A stretch of 64,000 nucleotides of DNA from Manis javanica (Eukaryota > Chordata > Mammalia > Pholidota > Manidae): positions 86,662,501 to 86,726,500 of the forward strand of contig NC_133158.1 in assembly GCF_040802235.1 (NCBI RefSeq), written 5' to 3'. A program made the position numbers and the translations under genes. This document shows positions 45,470-56,700 of this stretch, one piece after another. The notes under the pieces are model-generated. The model had not been told where the DNA came from. It worked only from the letters and a program-made list of their open reading frames with translations, and ran no database searches. Within the stretch, counting starts at the first letter, position 1. Each line of letters starts with the position of its first letter.

Positions 45470-46161
45470 TGTTGGACTATAGGGGACTAGTAAGGTTCCA
45501 CTAAATTTAAAGCTATGGCTGCCATGTGGTCATCTCAGGCCTCTAGGACAGCAGGAAGCTGAACTGACTTATTGTCATGAGGAGTTAAGGGTTACTACTA
45601 CATAAACAGGGCAAGGAGAAGTATGTCTGAAAATTAGGAGGTTCTCTGTGTTCTTCTTGGTGCTTCTATGTCTAATGATAACAGTGAAAAGGCAATTGCA
45701 AGAACCATGAACTGGTTAGACAGCAGAAAAAAGGGGATCAGACCTCTCAGAGATGAGGATCTGAGTTTCATTAAAGTGAAGCAACCTAGACTGCAGAAAT
45801 GTTAGCCAAGAGTGAGTGGACTATAAAATGGCTGCTAAAGATGTAGGATGTTGGATAATAGTCAGAGTCTCGTGACCAACCACAGCAGCAGAGATTGCAG
45901 TCTGTCCCATTAGCTTCCTATTGTTAGTATTTAATTTAATTTCACTGTGACTGGTCACAAAAGTGGAGAATGTGACGAGACAGTGGGACTTTAATGTGGG
46001 GCATCAGTAGATGTGTGCAATGTGAGGAGTGGATTGCAGCAGTTGCTCTTAGTGTCCCACCCATGTCCCCTATGCAGTGTCTCCCATACATGCCCACAGC
46101 TTCTTACTCCAAGCACTGTGACCCTCAGCCAGGTGACCCCCAGGAGGGTGCACGACCCTAT

Positions 46162-46166
46162 ATGGG
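46162..46166 (+). repeat. Proviral target-site duplication, left
   Basis: ATGGG, repeated at 49473-49477. Five bases is usual for ERVL-type integrases. Confidence 0.7.
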
Positions 46167-46500
46167 TGTGTTGACAATGGGTTTCAGCCGGAGCAAGTTC
46201 GACATGGATTCAGTGTGACCAAAGAAATTGACTGCAAAACGCTCTTTGGGGTGAAAGGGTCTTACAAAACTGCCGTCTGGCCCATCTCTCTCTTCTGCTC
46301 CAGCAGCAACAACACCAGCCCTCCCCCTCACCTCTCAGGTACAGATAAGCCCTCTGTTGCCCAGGTAATTACCCATTGATATGGAGATGAAAGATGCAAA
46401 TGCACTAAGGCCTACTTCTTTACACCTCTGAATGCTTGTTGATATGCAGATGTACCAAAGCCAGTTGAGATATTCTGGAAATACTACAATTTTACCCATA
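46167..46500 (-). repeat. 3' LTR of the provirus
   Basis: On the minus strand it starts TATGGGTAAAATTG and ends GTCAACACA. It includes two TGCATATCA-type octamer-like motifs in the U3. The first dinucleotide is TA rather than TG, as it is in the other LTR too. Confidence 0.85.
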
Positions 46501-46515
46501 CTCCACCCCTCCAGA
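46501..46515 (-). other. Polypurine tract
   Basis: The minus strand reads TCTGGAGGGGTGGAG directly before the 3' LTR, a normal plus-strand primer position. Confidence 0.65.
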
Positions 46516-46948
46516 ATTCTTGCCTTATAATCTACATGCTTTCAATCTTCCACAATGGTCCCTGTGTGAGAAAGCTGGAGCACTGTAAGTAACCACATTG
46601 CACCAGTAAGGATCCTGGCCATAGGAACCCCAACTTCCCCACACTAGTAACATGCAATAGCAACAGCAATAAAATCTTGATAATCCTCAAGCCATAGAAT
46701 TCAGCCTGTGCAGATTAAGTAAATAAATGTACTTTACAGCACAATCTCTCACTAAGCACAAAATGTTTCCACACTTGTTTACTCATTCCTAACAATCATG
46801 CTAGATTGCTCACAAAACTTTTACCAAACATTAGATAAAGTCAAGCCTCTCTTTAAACATTATTTTCTTGACAACAGCAACACAATCATAATTCTCAAGT
46901 CAGAGGATTCAGTTAGGTTCAAAGTCTCATGCAGATTAAGTCCAAAGC

Positions 46949-47275
46949 TCATCCATTCCAGCCATCATGCGGCAGCTGCAGCCAGGGGGCGCATCCAGGA
47001 TGCAAAGACTGTAGAAGGAAATAACCATGATTGTTGGGGGCCAATTTTCTGTTATTACAGGAATACACAGGAGGCCAGCTTCCAGGCCTTTTCCCCAATG
47101 TGCCAGAAGAGCCAGGCATCACTGGTCCATGTGTTAAAATGTCCAGGGCCATGTCCATTCTACTCCTAATTGCTGTACCCATCCTTGATACGCAACGGGT
47201 AGGAAAAGCAACCAGGAGTCCAGTAGCTGTGTCCGCACAAGTCATTGCGTCTGACACAGGTAGAGGCCCAATATA
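46949..47275 (-). pseudogene. Integrase-domain scrap of the provirus
   Basis: The minus-strand frame begins near 47275 with a WQIDYIGPLP-like start of a retroviral integrase catalytic core, including its first aspartate, followed by DTATGLLVAFP. Downstream homology is lost within ~40 residues, and the second aspartate and glutamate of the DDE triad are not present. Non-functional. The neighbouring 46516-46948 is AT-rich internal sequence without a frame. Confidence 0.6.
46982..46992 (+). promoter_or_regulatory. CTCF-like core motif inside the provirus
   Basis: CCAGGGGGCGC, within GCAGCCAGGGGGCGCATC, matches the CTCF core closely, including the GGGGGCGC half. Binding is untested. Confidence 0.4.
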
Positions 47276-47520
47276 GTCTATCTGCCACCTGACGAGGGGT
47301 ATAGGCCCCTTAGCTGTTTCAACATGTGGCCTCCAGTCCCCCCTGGTCCCTCAGGGCAGATACCTTGACCTTACCCTCAGTCAAACCATGTGCCCCAATC
47401 ACCTTCCTGTGTGGGCTCAAGTGAGGTTGGCTCATTTTCCAGCAGGAATTCTTGCAAACACACAGGCTGGACTCATGGCTCTGTCTCTGACCTCTGCCTC
47501 TTTGGTCTTAATGGCTGGAA

Positions 47521-49004
47521 CTACTGCTCTGGTTTCAGCTGTTGCCATAGCTCTAGTAAGATCCTATTGGACTTTCCATCTAATTTCCTTCCATTTGCTC
47601 CTGCCCGTATTAAATCAAACCACATCTGGGAACTCGTAACCTTCGTGGGGCCCTTTAAATTCTTCTTGTGAGTAACAGGTCTTATTTCTTTCCAGATTCT
47701 CATTGCTTCTGCCTCTCCTAAGTCTGCTACTGTACATGTCACCTCGCTTATAGGCTGCCCTAAGTGAGGGGAAAGAATGGCCACTAGAGACCCAAAGAGG
47801 GATGGAGGAGCCATTTGAAGTACAGTATTTCTCATCCCAGTAGTGAAAATCTCTTCATCTGGGCCATAATTGTCTGGATTATAGATGGCATTTCTTATGC
47901 CTAGCTCTCATAGCACCTGTTGGAGTTCAACATATGTCTGCCACCTAACAGGAGAGGATGGCAGATGACCCGGATTGGGCCACACAGCACGAAGTGCAGC
48001 CATAAGCCAATCAAGGAGGAGGTGACACTCTGGGGTCTGATATGCATTTTGTAATCACTGCCGCAAGGCGGGCTGCACTGTCAGGGAAGCCAGCTTTCCC
48101 ATCTCTGATTCCGACAGAACAATTCCATCCACCCCTAAGTCCCACAGATGCAGGAGCCAAGCTGATATTGACTCTGAGGCCTTCTGCCTAAACCGGGAGA
48201 CCAAATCTACCAGCTTAGCCTGAGTATAGGGGTAGAGCACAGAGTGCTCCACGAGCTGGGGAGGGGGCTGCTCCTCTCCTTGGGGAACTTTCAGCTGCTG
48301 GGTCTTTATTTTCTTTACAACCACTGGGCATGCTTTCAATACAGGAGAGGCCAGTGCCTCCGGCACCACCCCTTCATCCTTCCCCAGCTCCTCCATTTCT
48401 GGGGCTAATAGCACCTTTCTCTCCCCTGCTCCGAGTGCGCCTCCTCTGCTACAATCTTTAACTTTTCTACTGTGCCTCACAGCAATGCTACCTCAGTCTT
48501 CAGAAGGTCTCTTACCTTCAGCTCAATGCTGCGCAGCTGATGTTCTCATGCCACCTCCGCCTGTGCTTCCCTCAGGAGTTCATCTTTTTCCTTGATGGCC
48601 TCTTCCTCCTTCAGAACACCTTGAAGCACTGCCATCTCATCTCCAATGGCTCCTTGCTCTCGCGCCACCTCCTCCCGCATCAATACCATCTCCATCCTCA
48701 GGGCATCCACAGAACTCTGCAGCTCGCGTTCTCGTGCTGCCTCCTGCAACAATGCCACTTCCCTCCTCAAGGAATCTACTGAAGTTTTCAGCTCACGTTC
48801 TCATGCCACCATTTCTTGGGTCTCCTTTGTAGACCTTTTTAAGACTGTGAGAAGCAACCAACCCACAGCCCCCGCTGCCTCATGGGCACTCTGCTTCTCA
48901 AAGGCTCTGCTTACTATACTGAGAGCTACCCCTACTGCCTCAGGTGTCACCTCCACTTGCCTCCAGTCCTGGGGTGGGGCCCAGTCCTCTAGGAGGCAAG
49001 TCAC
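47521..49004 (-). pseudogene. gag remnant of the provirus, multiply broken
   Basis: Four open segments follow one another on the minus strand: 49004-48801, 48770-48546, 48480-48055 and 47835-47521. The first two are rich in E, R, L and A and look like a long coiled coil (REVALLQEAARERELQ). The third carries a capsid-like segment (AKLVDLVSRFRQKASE, SAWLLHLWDLGVDG, EMGKLASLT). The fourth continues it (GMRNTVLQMAPPSL, PHLGQPISEV). Stops such as TGA at former CGA codons break the frames, consistent with CpG decay. Assigned to gag from order and composition; the exact family is uncertain. Confidence 0.6.
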
Positions 49005-49115
49005 CTCAGATCACATACCCATTGGGGGATAACCTACTGTCTTCCCACTCACAGGGGCAGCCTGCTGAAGTACCCCTCCCATAAATGCAGCCTGTCTTTT
49101 CCCTTGGTCAACAGT

Positions 49116-49136
49116 GAACCCTGCCGACTTTCGCCA
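49116..49136 (-). other. Primer-binding site, tRNA-Ser-like
   Basis: The minus strand reads TGGCGAAAGTCGGCAGGG two bases after the 5' LTR. It complements the end of a serine tRNA (CCTGCCGACT..CGCCA) apart from a small indel. The TGG start and position fit a PBS; the tRNA identity is a by-eye guess. Confidence 0.5.
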
Positions 49137-49138
49137 AT

Positions 49139-49472
49139 TGTCTTGACAATGGGTTTCAGCCCAAACAAGTTGGCTGTGGATTCAGTGTGACCAAAGAAAT
49201 TGACCGCAAAATGCTCTTTGGGGTGAAAGGGTCTTACAAAACTGCCATCCGGCCCATCTCTCTATCCTGCTCAAGCAGCAACAACACCAGCCCTCCCCCT
49301 CACCTCTCAGGTACAGATAAGCCCTCTGTTGCCCAGGTAATTACCCACTGATATGGAGATGAAAGATGCAAATGCACTAAAGCCTATTTCTTTACACGTC
49401 TGAACGCCTGTTGATATGCAGATGTACCAAAGCCAGTTGAGATATTCTGGAAATACTACAATTTTACCCATA
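49139..49472 (-). repeat. 5' LTR of the provirus
   Basis: Same length and structure as 46167-46500, with about 20 substitutions by eye. Confidence 0.85.
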
Positions 49473-49477
49473 ATGGG
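49473..49477 (+). repeat. Proviral target-site duplication, right
   Basis: ATGGG, matching 46162-46166. Confidence 0.7.
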
Positions 49478-49779
49478 GCAGACGAGAATCTCCAGAGACC
49501 TAATGCCCATGGGAACAGCCCTTATGAAAGAGGGACAGGAGTTGGTGTGTAAACACCCAGCTCTCTTGGGATTTCTTCGGGACAAATCTCTCAGAGGGCC
49601 CCAGGGCAATTTGGTCTCATTGCTCAAAGTGATAATCTCCTCCTTACCATGTTCTATATTGGCTCTCTTCCCTTTCTGTCATGCTTCTGCATTTCTCTAT
49701 TGGTGCCTTCTGGGGTCACCACCAAAGTAAAATGTTTGCACTCAAATACTTGGCTCAGGGTCTGATCCTGGGCAGATCT
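49478..49779. other. Unassigned flank of the provirus
   Basis: GC-moderate sequence that should be continuous with 46161 before the provirus inserted. Possibly more of the older ERV relic; not identifiable. Confidence 0.35.
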
Positions 49780-50400
49780 AGCCTAGAACAAGATTGATAT
49801 GCTTCCTTCAAAAATCAATATCTAAACTCTTTTTCTACTTTCATCAGTCTTTCCAGCACCCTCCAATGTGCGGACATTATTATTGGTTTATCTCAGAATC
49901 CTTATTCATGCAATATTTTCCATTTTTTTCTTTTTTTAAGTGTATTCTCTTTCTCCTCTTTTTTTCATGGTGATTGTATAAAAACAGTAAATGTTATTAA
50001 TTGCTCATTTCTCTTCTTTCTGGAATGCTTCTTCCAAAAGTGTTTTTGATAACAGCTATGCATGATGAAACTTCTGAGACTTTGTATGCTTGAGAACATC
50101 TTCATCTTACCCTCACCTTTAAACAATCACCTAGATACAAAATTTTAATTTAAAGTTCCGTCAGTGCTTTCAAGAGTACTCTATTGTCCCCTTGTTTCTG
50201 CTATTACTGTTGAGAAGAGTGATGTCATTTTTATTCTTGTTTCATTGTGGATGTCTTGCTGCATCTCTCTGAAACTTTTTAGAGTATTTTTTCCTTGTAC
50301 ATATTTCATTTTCACAATAACTGAAAAGAGTTTTATTTATTTAATTTCATTAAAGAGAAAGAAAGCTTTATAGATCACTGTAATTTGAATGGGAAATGTG
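49780..50400 (-). repeat. Antisense L1M/HAL1-like relic
   Basis: T-rich plus strand: ACTTTGTATGCTTGAGAACA, TTTCAAGAGTACTCTATTGT, GTTTCTGCTATTACTGTTGA and AAGAGTGATGTCATTTTTAT are phrases of antisense ancient L1M/HAL1 elements, also seen at 53950-54120. Confidence 0.5.
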
Positions 50401-52600
50401 GCAGTTGTGAAGGTGAGCTTCATAGATCTCCACTCAAGGGAGAGGCTGCCAGGAGGAATGGAATGCCTGCACGATCTGCCCCAGTGTTTAAATGAAGGCC
50501 AATTTCTTCCCCGACAGCTCCCTGGAGACTAAGCAGAGCAGAGGTATGCAGAATGGCAATTTCCTCCCAATGTGAAACTCCTCTATGGGCAGTCTTTGCA
50601 CTGGCCCTCCCCACTGAACTAACTGAGCCTTGCTGAGACTGAGTCTCTTCCTCCCCAGTCTGCACCCTTCCCCTTTCACTTTCACAGGTGTCAGACTTGC
50701 ACTGTAGACCCAAGGCTTCTCTGCCCACTTTTGTTCCCTTGGCTCTGTATCTTGAACAGGTGTTATCTCCACTATAACTCTTGCATGTCTAACTTCATCT
50801 TGGTCTCTGCGTCTGGGATGACCCAGACTGACAGGAAAAATGAGTGTGTATCTTCAAGTAGAAAGCCCAGCTTAGAAAACTTGAGATCTGATCATTTTCT
50901 GTGCATTGTCATGGGAGTTGTAGCACTGTTACGCAGCATGCTCTGCTTGTCCCATCAAGGCTGAAATGATTTAAGATTATCAAAAATAGATATATTTTTA
51001 TTATAGATCAGTAGATCCTTTTTATTATAGCCTTCGCTGGCTTGACATGACATATTTTAGATATTTAAAGAGATGATATTATCTCTTTGACACTTTCATC
51101 ATTTACCAAACAGACTCATTTTGCTACAGTAGATCACAACTGGAATATTGGTTTGGCAGTACTGACTAGGTCGTTTCTGTTTGTTTCTTTGGCTTTAAGA
51201 AATCTGTGAGTGGTTTCTGACTCATTTAGAGTTAACATTTTCCATCTTCTGTGTGTTAATATTTCATGAAACACTAAAACTTGAGAATTCAGACACCAAT
51301 CATTTAGATTATCTTTGTGACTTGTACAAGTGAGTTCATAAATGGAATGTTTAAAATAAAGATACGAGTGGTTTTTAAAAACCTGATGTACTTTGGGAAC
51401 ACTTTTTACAAATACAATTCCAGTGTTTATTTTTATATTTAAGTATAATGACTTAGTAAAACATAATAAAGGTCCTCCTTAGCTACACTCTTTTAGTTTA
51501 GCTGAGGTCATTTGGATTTGTTAATGCCAAAACATTTATAGCTACTCCTCTCTCTCAATCAAGTCAAATCATTGAGGTTTACAGAAGAAAGATTATATTT
51601 CTTTAGTCTGAAGCCTTTCTCTAATCACAGGTACTCGGCTTGCCAATAAGAAAGCTGGAGACACTTTATAAAAAACATGTGGTTAGTAGTGGTGTGATTA
51701 AGATTATCCACATTTCAATTTTTTCTATGTATTAATCTGCATACTGACTTTTTCACTCTGTGGTTAACATCAAATGCTTAGCACCAGTATATTTATATAA
51801 AGTAGACTACTGTGGAGATACTTCCCTGAGCTCACTGAGTTTTTGTGTCCACAAAAACCACAAAGCTACTGGATGTCATATAACAGCTGTACTGCAGCAA
51901 GTTTTGTTCAAAGCCACACTTAGTTTTGCCTGAGTGTAGTGGATTCCTACTATATTCTAAGACTTGTCCCTGGAAGGGAAAGGCCAGGCATCACAGGCAT
52001 TTTTCCAGGCACTATTATTTTTTGAAATTGTAAATGTTGAATTTAATTTCGGTATAATGAAGACGAAAGATCAGCCACTAATTTGTCACCTTGCATAGTA
52101 ATTTTAACATAAAAAGTTCTAAACTTTGCTAACATTTTCTTCATTGCATATAGCCTTAGGAAAAAAAAAGACTTTAGAAATCTGTAGGATATATTTTATA
52201 AATAAATAATGTAAGAACATAAAGTCTTAAATTCCTGGTGGAGGAGTTACTTTGCATTAAAGGGGTTCAAGCTATTAGTAATAAAACAGAAATTGTAAGA
52301 AAATAAAATTTTTTAGTAGTTGGAAATGTTCCAGGGATACAATGGTATCCTTGCTTTTAGACTTGTATTCAAAATGAGGTGATAATGAACAAATATATAT
52401 GATTTAATGTCACATAGTGATAGGAGCTATTATTAATAAATGATGTGCTCAGAGAGTAACTACTCCAAGTGACTTAAAAAAACAGGAGGTCCCTGAAGAA
52501 ATGGCCAATTCCAGATCTTGTGCAATAATAGTACAAGATCGCCTTAGAATATCTTCTTATAGCAGAGAGTGAGTAAGCTATCAAAGACTACAAAATGTTA
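50401..52600. other. Unassigned intergenic sequence, possible LTR patch
   Basis: 50410-50830 is more GC-rich and ends AACTTCATCTTGGTCTCTGC then GACCCAGACTGAC, resembling the end of an old LTR, but I cannot name it. The remainder is AT-rich with no gene. Confidence 0.35.
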
Positions 52601-52838
52601 TGTGAAAAGAACTGTCACAATGATGCTACTCTTAAGGCAGAAGTTGAATTCATTTATTTGAGGTATTTTCTTGTATTGGCACTTAGAGCTATAAATTTCC
52701 CTTTAAGCAATGCTTTTGAAGTGTTTCACCAAGTTTGATATGTTGGTCTTTATTTTCTTCTGTACAAACCACATTTATTTCAGAGCTTTTCTTTTCTTTA
52801 TTGGTACCTAGTGCTATGAATTTCCTCCTAAATACTAC
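52600..52838 (-). repeat. Antisense L1 ORF2 fragment
   Basis: CTATAAATTTCCCTTTAAGC and CACCAAGTTTGATATGTTGG are reverse complements of a well-conserved L1 ORF2 region, with a second, similar TATGAATTTCCTCCTAAATA 130 bp on. Confidence 0.55.
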
Positions 52839-52839
52839 T

Positions 52840-52990
52840 CTTCTGTTACAATGTGAAAGCAGCCATAGATATCTTCTGCTGTAATGTGAAAGCAACCATA
52901 GACAATGTATAAATGAATGAACTTGTCTTTAGCCCAAGAAAATGTTATTTATAAAAACAGGTGGGACAGGGACAGGGATGGATTTAGCTC
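52840..52990 (+). repeat. MER20-like fragment with a 33-bp internal duplication
   Basis: GTGAAAGCAACCATAGACAA, TGTATAAATGAATG and TTATTTATAAAAACAGGTGG match MER20. A 33-bp unit (CTTCTG...GTGAAAGCAGCCATAGA) occurs twice at 52840-52872 and 52873-52905. Confidence 0.65.
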
Positions 52991-53039
52991 TCAGGCTAAA
53001 TCAGAGGTCATTATTGATATTCCATCTACTTGTTCCATC

Positions 53040-55515
53040 AATTATTGAGATAAATGGTATTGGACTCTGAATATAAGTGCATTTGACTATTTGTCCTAAC
53101 AGTTCTATAAATTTTTGCTTCATGTATTCCAAAGCTCTTGTTAGATGGATAAAGATTCAGGAATGTTTTGTCCTTTTAACAGATATAAAATTTTATCATT
53201 GTGACATGACATTCTTTACCCTGGTAAAATTCTTTGCTCGTAAATCTACTTTGCATGATACTAATATAGTCATTGGAAATTTCTTTGATTAGTAACAGCA
53301 TGACATATCTCTTTCCATTCCTTTACTTCCAGCCTATTTGTATCTTTATATTTGAAATATGTATTTTTGTAGAGTTGGGACTTGGTTTATTAAGACGATC
53401 TGACAATTTCCTCCTTTTAATTGGGCTGTTTATACAATTTACATTTAATTTGACTATTAGTATGGGTAGGTTTAAAGATGTCATCTTGTTGGTTTCCATT
53501 TGATTCATGAGGTCTTTGCTCCCTTTTCCATTTTTCTCCCTTCATTTGGCTTAATTAAATATTTTACATGATTTAATTTTATTGCCATTGTTTCCTTATT
53601 AGTTATAACTTATTGCTCTGTTATTTTAGTGGTTGTTCTAGGTTTTATAGTATGCACCTTTCCTTTATCACAGCCTATCTGCAAATATAGCATCAGAACT
53701 TTACAATAGCGTACTTCCCTTTCTCCCCTCTTGCTCTTTGTGCTATTTTGGTCATACATGTTACCTTTATATGTGTTATAAACATCACACTACATCATTA
53801 GTATTTTTGTTTGAACAACTATCTTCTAAAAGATTAATAGTGAGGAAACACTTATGTATTTAACCATGAATTGACCATTTTCTGGAGTTTTTTATTCTTT
53901 GGTATAGATTGTATTTCCATCATTGTTCTAACCAAACGATCTCCTTTAATATCTCTTATCTATGGGTATGCTGAAGATCTTTCTGCTTTTGTATGTCTGA
54001 AGATATCTTCACTTCACCTTCAGTTCTGAAAATTTTTCAATGGGTATAGATGAGAAGTTTTTTTTCTTTCAGCACTTGAAAATGGTTGATCCACTCTCTT
54101 CTTGCTTGCATTGTTTCAGACAAGAAATCTGCTGTCATCTGAATTTTTCTCTCTGGATATATTGGGCCTTTTTTGTCTGATTGCTTTTAAGATTACCCTG
54201 GGTTTGAGAAATTTGATTATGATGTGCCTTGGTATAATTTTCTTCATGTTCTCCTGTTTAGGTTTGTTGAGATTTCCAGATTTATAGCTTTTTTGTTTTC
54301 ATCAGATTTAGAAATGTTTTAGCTGTATTTCTTCAAATAATTTTTCTTATCCTTCTCTCTCCTCTCTTTGAGAGACTGCAAGTATATATAGAATAGTCTG
54401 CCTCAATTATGCCACAGTTCACAGCTTCAGTCATTTAAAACAAAATTCCTGTACTCTGTGGTTTTATGTTGGATAGTTTCATTGTTGTGTCTTCAAATTT
54501 ATTAATCTAATATTTTCTTCTAAAACATCTAATCTGCTTTTCATCACATGCAACATTTTTATTTTATGCATTCAATAAGTTTAATCTCATTGTAATTTCA
54601 TGTCCCTACTTAACTTTTTGAATGAATGGAATACAGTCATTAATATCCTTGCTTACTAATTCTAACATATGTGTCCATTCTGGGTGGGTTTTGATTGAGT
54701 AGCTTATTTTTTCATAATGGTCTTATTTTCCTGCTTTCTTTCCATGCCCAATAATTTTTTACTGGATGCCAGACTAAATTTTTTACCTTGTTGGGTGCTG
54801 GATATTTTTACATTTCTATGAGAATTCTTGAGTGTGGTTCCAAGTTATGGATATTTTTTTTACTTGAATTTGAAATTCATAGGTATTAGCTCAGTTCTTA
54901 GTCCAGTACTAGTTAATCCTTACTGTTGAGATAAGACTCCCCCATGTACTAATGCCACTGCTCTACTAATCATGGGATTTTCTAGACTGGCTGGAGGAGA
55001 CAAGCACTCTCCCTGGCCTTCCCCCCAGACCCCCGTGTGAGTGGCACACACTGTTGACTCCAATCCTTTCAGACTATTTCTTCCTCCCATCTCAGACAGT
55101 TTCCTCACATGCATTTGCTGATCAGTTCTCAACTGATACTGGAGAGGTCCCTCTCTATTACCTCCTTTTCTTTTCCTATTGGCAGGGTTCTATAAACAGT
55201 TCTCCTCTCTGGTACTCTGTCTTGTGAACTCCAGCTTCTTGGACTCCCTAGAATCTCTACTCCATCTCCTCAACTCTGAGACCTGCCTTAGTTCCCCGTC
55301 CCTGTGCCATGGCTTATACATTCCCTCAAGTCAGCATGGTGAGACATTCATTGAGCTTACCTTGTTTGCATTTCATCTTTCAGGAATAACTTTTTTGTTG
55401 CATAATATCCAGTGTCTTGCAAACTGCTTTTTAATATATTTTGTATATTTGTAAAAATTATTTTAGGCAGGAGGGTAATCTGAGCCTTGTTTCTCCATCT
55501 TGGCCAGAAGCACAG
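53040..55515 (-). repeat. Antisense L1M element, 5' half
   Basis: The minus-strand frame at 53508-53323 gives the start of an L1 endonuclease (IVKLNVNCINSPIKRRKLS). Rightwards follow antisense ORF1/5'UTR phrases: CACTCTCTTCTTGCTTGCAT, AATTTGATTATGATGTGCCT, ACTGGATGCCAGACTAAA and TTTCTCCATCTTGGCCAGAA at the right end. All frames are decayed. Confidence 0.65.
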
Positions 55516-55581
55516 TGTTTTATTGTTTTATGGGGTTTTTTAGGAGTGGGAGATAGGGAGTTTTCATGTAATAATGGCTAG

Positions 55582-55586
55582 CTGAG
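55582..55586 (+). repeat. TSD of solo LTR, left
   Basis: CTGAG, repeated at 55886-55890. Confidence 0.75.
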
Positions 55587-55885
55587 TGTAACTACGGGGG
55601 GAAAATCCTGGGGCAAAATACCTCTAAAACTTAAATCAGTCAAAGGGAGAAATAAAGTTAAGAAACCCTTTTATTTCTTACAAGCAGTCGTCCAATCTCT
55701 CTCTCCTGGTTTCAGCAGAAGAAAGTTCCACCCAACCTCTCAGTCACATAAGCCCTGGCATGCCCTTGTAATTACCTCTTGATATGCAGATGGACCCCTT
55801 CTCTCCACCCCTTGAAATACCCATTGATATGCAGATGAACTAAAGCCAGGTGAGAGATCCTGGAAATACTACCATTTTACCCACA
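55587..55885 (-). repeat. Solo LTR, relative of the 46-49 kb provirus LTR
   Basis: On the minus strand it runs TGTGGGTAAAATGG...AGTTACA (299 bp), beginning TG and ending CA, with perfect CTGAG duplications. It shares GGTAAAATGGTAGTATTTCC and the CATCTGCATATCAA motif (twice) with the provirus LTRs but differs in the R/U5 half. An AATAAA-type signal occurs on the minus strand (AGAAATAAAAGGGTTTC). Confidence 0.85.
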
Positions 55886-55890
55886 CTGAG
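55886..55890 (+). repeat. TSD of solo LTR, right
   Basis: CTGAG, matching 55582-55586. Confidence 0.75.
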
Positions 55891-56695
55891 ACAGATAATA
55901 TTTAATTGGTAACTGTTGCAGGATGTGAGTGAACTCAAACTTAGCATAAAAATGGGGACCCAAACAAGCATTTATCCTCTTTCCTATATTGACTACATTA
56001 CTGGATAACTAAACAGTTAATGAGCAGGAGTTTCTCTTATGGAAGTAATCCAGTTAATAAATTAAAATGAAACAATATAATAGAAATTTATCATTTTGCA
56101 ACTCCTGATGCATTGATGGATTTAGGCAATGCCCACCAATATCTGTCGACATCACAAAAGCAAACGGAATACTTTCTGTGGAAGAATATCACATCCCCCT
56201 GTGAAGCAGTTGCACCAAGAAAACTTCATATGATCCAACCACCACTGCACAGGAAATATGAAAGACAGGGGAACATAAATTAAACTCATTAGCAAATTCA
56301 AACTGTGGGAAATGCTACAGGACAAATGATCAATTGTTTTTCATTAAATAGAATGCAGGGGCAGGGGGAAGAGGGGAAAGCAATGGGGAGGGAACCCATG
56401 GATTAAAAGAGGATTAAGAAATTTATCAACGAATCATAGTTCCATTTAAATATAGATTCAAACTGGGGGGAAAAATGACATTCATAAGTAAATTGGTTAT
56501 CTGAACACTGACTAGATATTTGATATATTGCAGAATTACTGTCTTGTTTTCAGTTGTGATAACTGTACTGTGATTGTTTAACAAAAAGAGTCCTTATCCT
56601 GTAGATAAATATGAAATATTTATGGATGAAGAGATATAAGGTCTAGAAATTACTTCAGAATAGTATGGGAGGAGAAAATGGGTGTGGATTGTGAT
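55891..56695. other. Unassigned; possible ancient repeat
   Basis: 56560-56680 (AAAAAGAGTCCTTATCCTGT, TGAAATATTTATGGATGAAG, TACTTCAGAATAGTATGGG) looks like a common old mammalian repeat I cannot name with certainty. No gene. Confidence 0.4.
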
Positions 56696-56700
56696 AAAAT
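56696..56700 (+). repeat. TSD of second solo LTR, left
   Basis: AAAAT, repeated at 57126-57130. Confidence 0.7.

Larger units (their letters stand above)
43790..46161 (+). pseudogene. Degraded ERVL-like pol/internal region, interrupted by an L1
   Basis: GTGTGGCTCTGAAAGACAAT, TGAGCCCCCAATGGGCCTAT, CATGGACTGACGCTGAGCCC and later TCAAGGAACTCAATC fit ERVL/MaLR internal sequence in the plus orientation. All frames are broken. It is split by the L1 at 44690-45453 and bounded on the right by the TSD of the minus-strand provirus. Assignment of the most distal part (45470-46161) is weak. Confidence 0.5.
46167..49472 (-). mobile_element. Compact class III-like endogenous retrovirus, two LTRs
   Basis: Two 334-bp direct repeats (46167-46500, 49139-49472) flank 2.64 kb of internal sequence, and the whole is bounded by ATGGG duplications. 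On the minus strand the order is 5'LTR, PBS, gag remnants, integrase scrap, PPT, 3'LTR. The protease, reverse transcriptase and RNase H regions and any env are missing. By eye the LTRs differ at about 20 sites (~6%), so insertion is neither very recent nor ancient. The integrase relic and tRNA-Ser-like PBS suggest the ERVL/HERV-S group, but this is inference. Confidence 0.85.
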
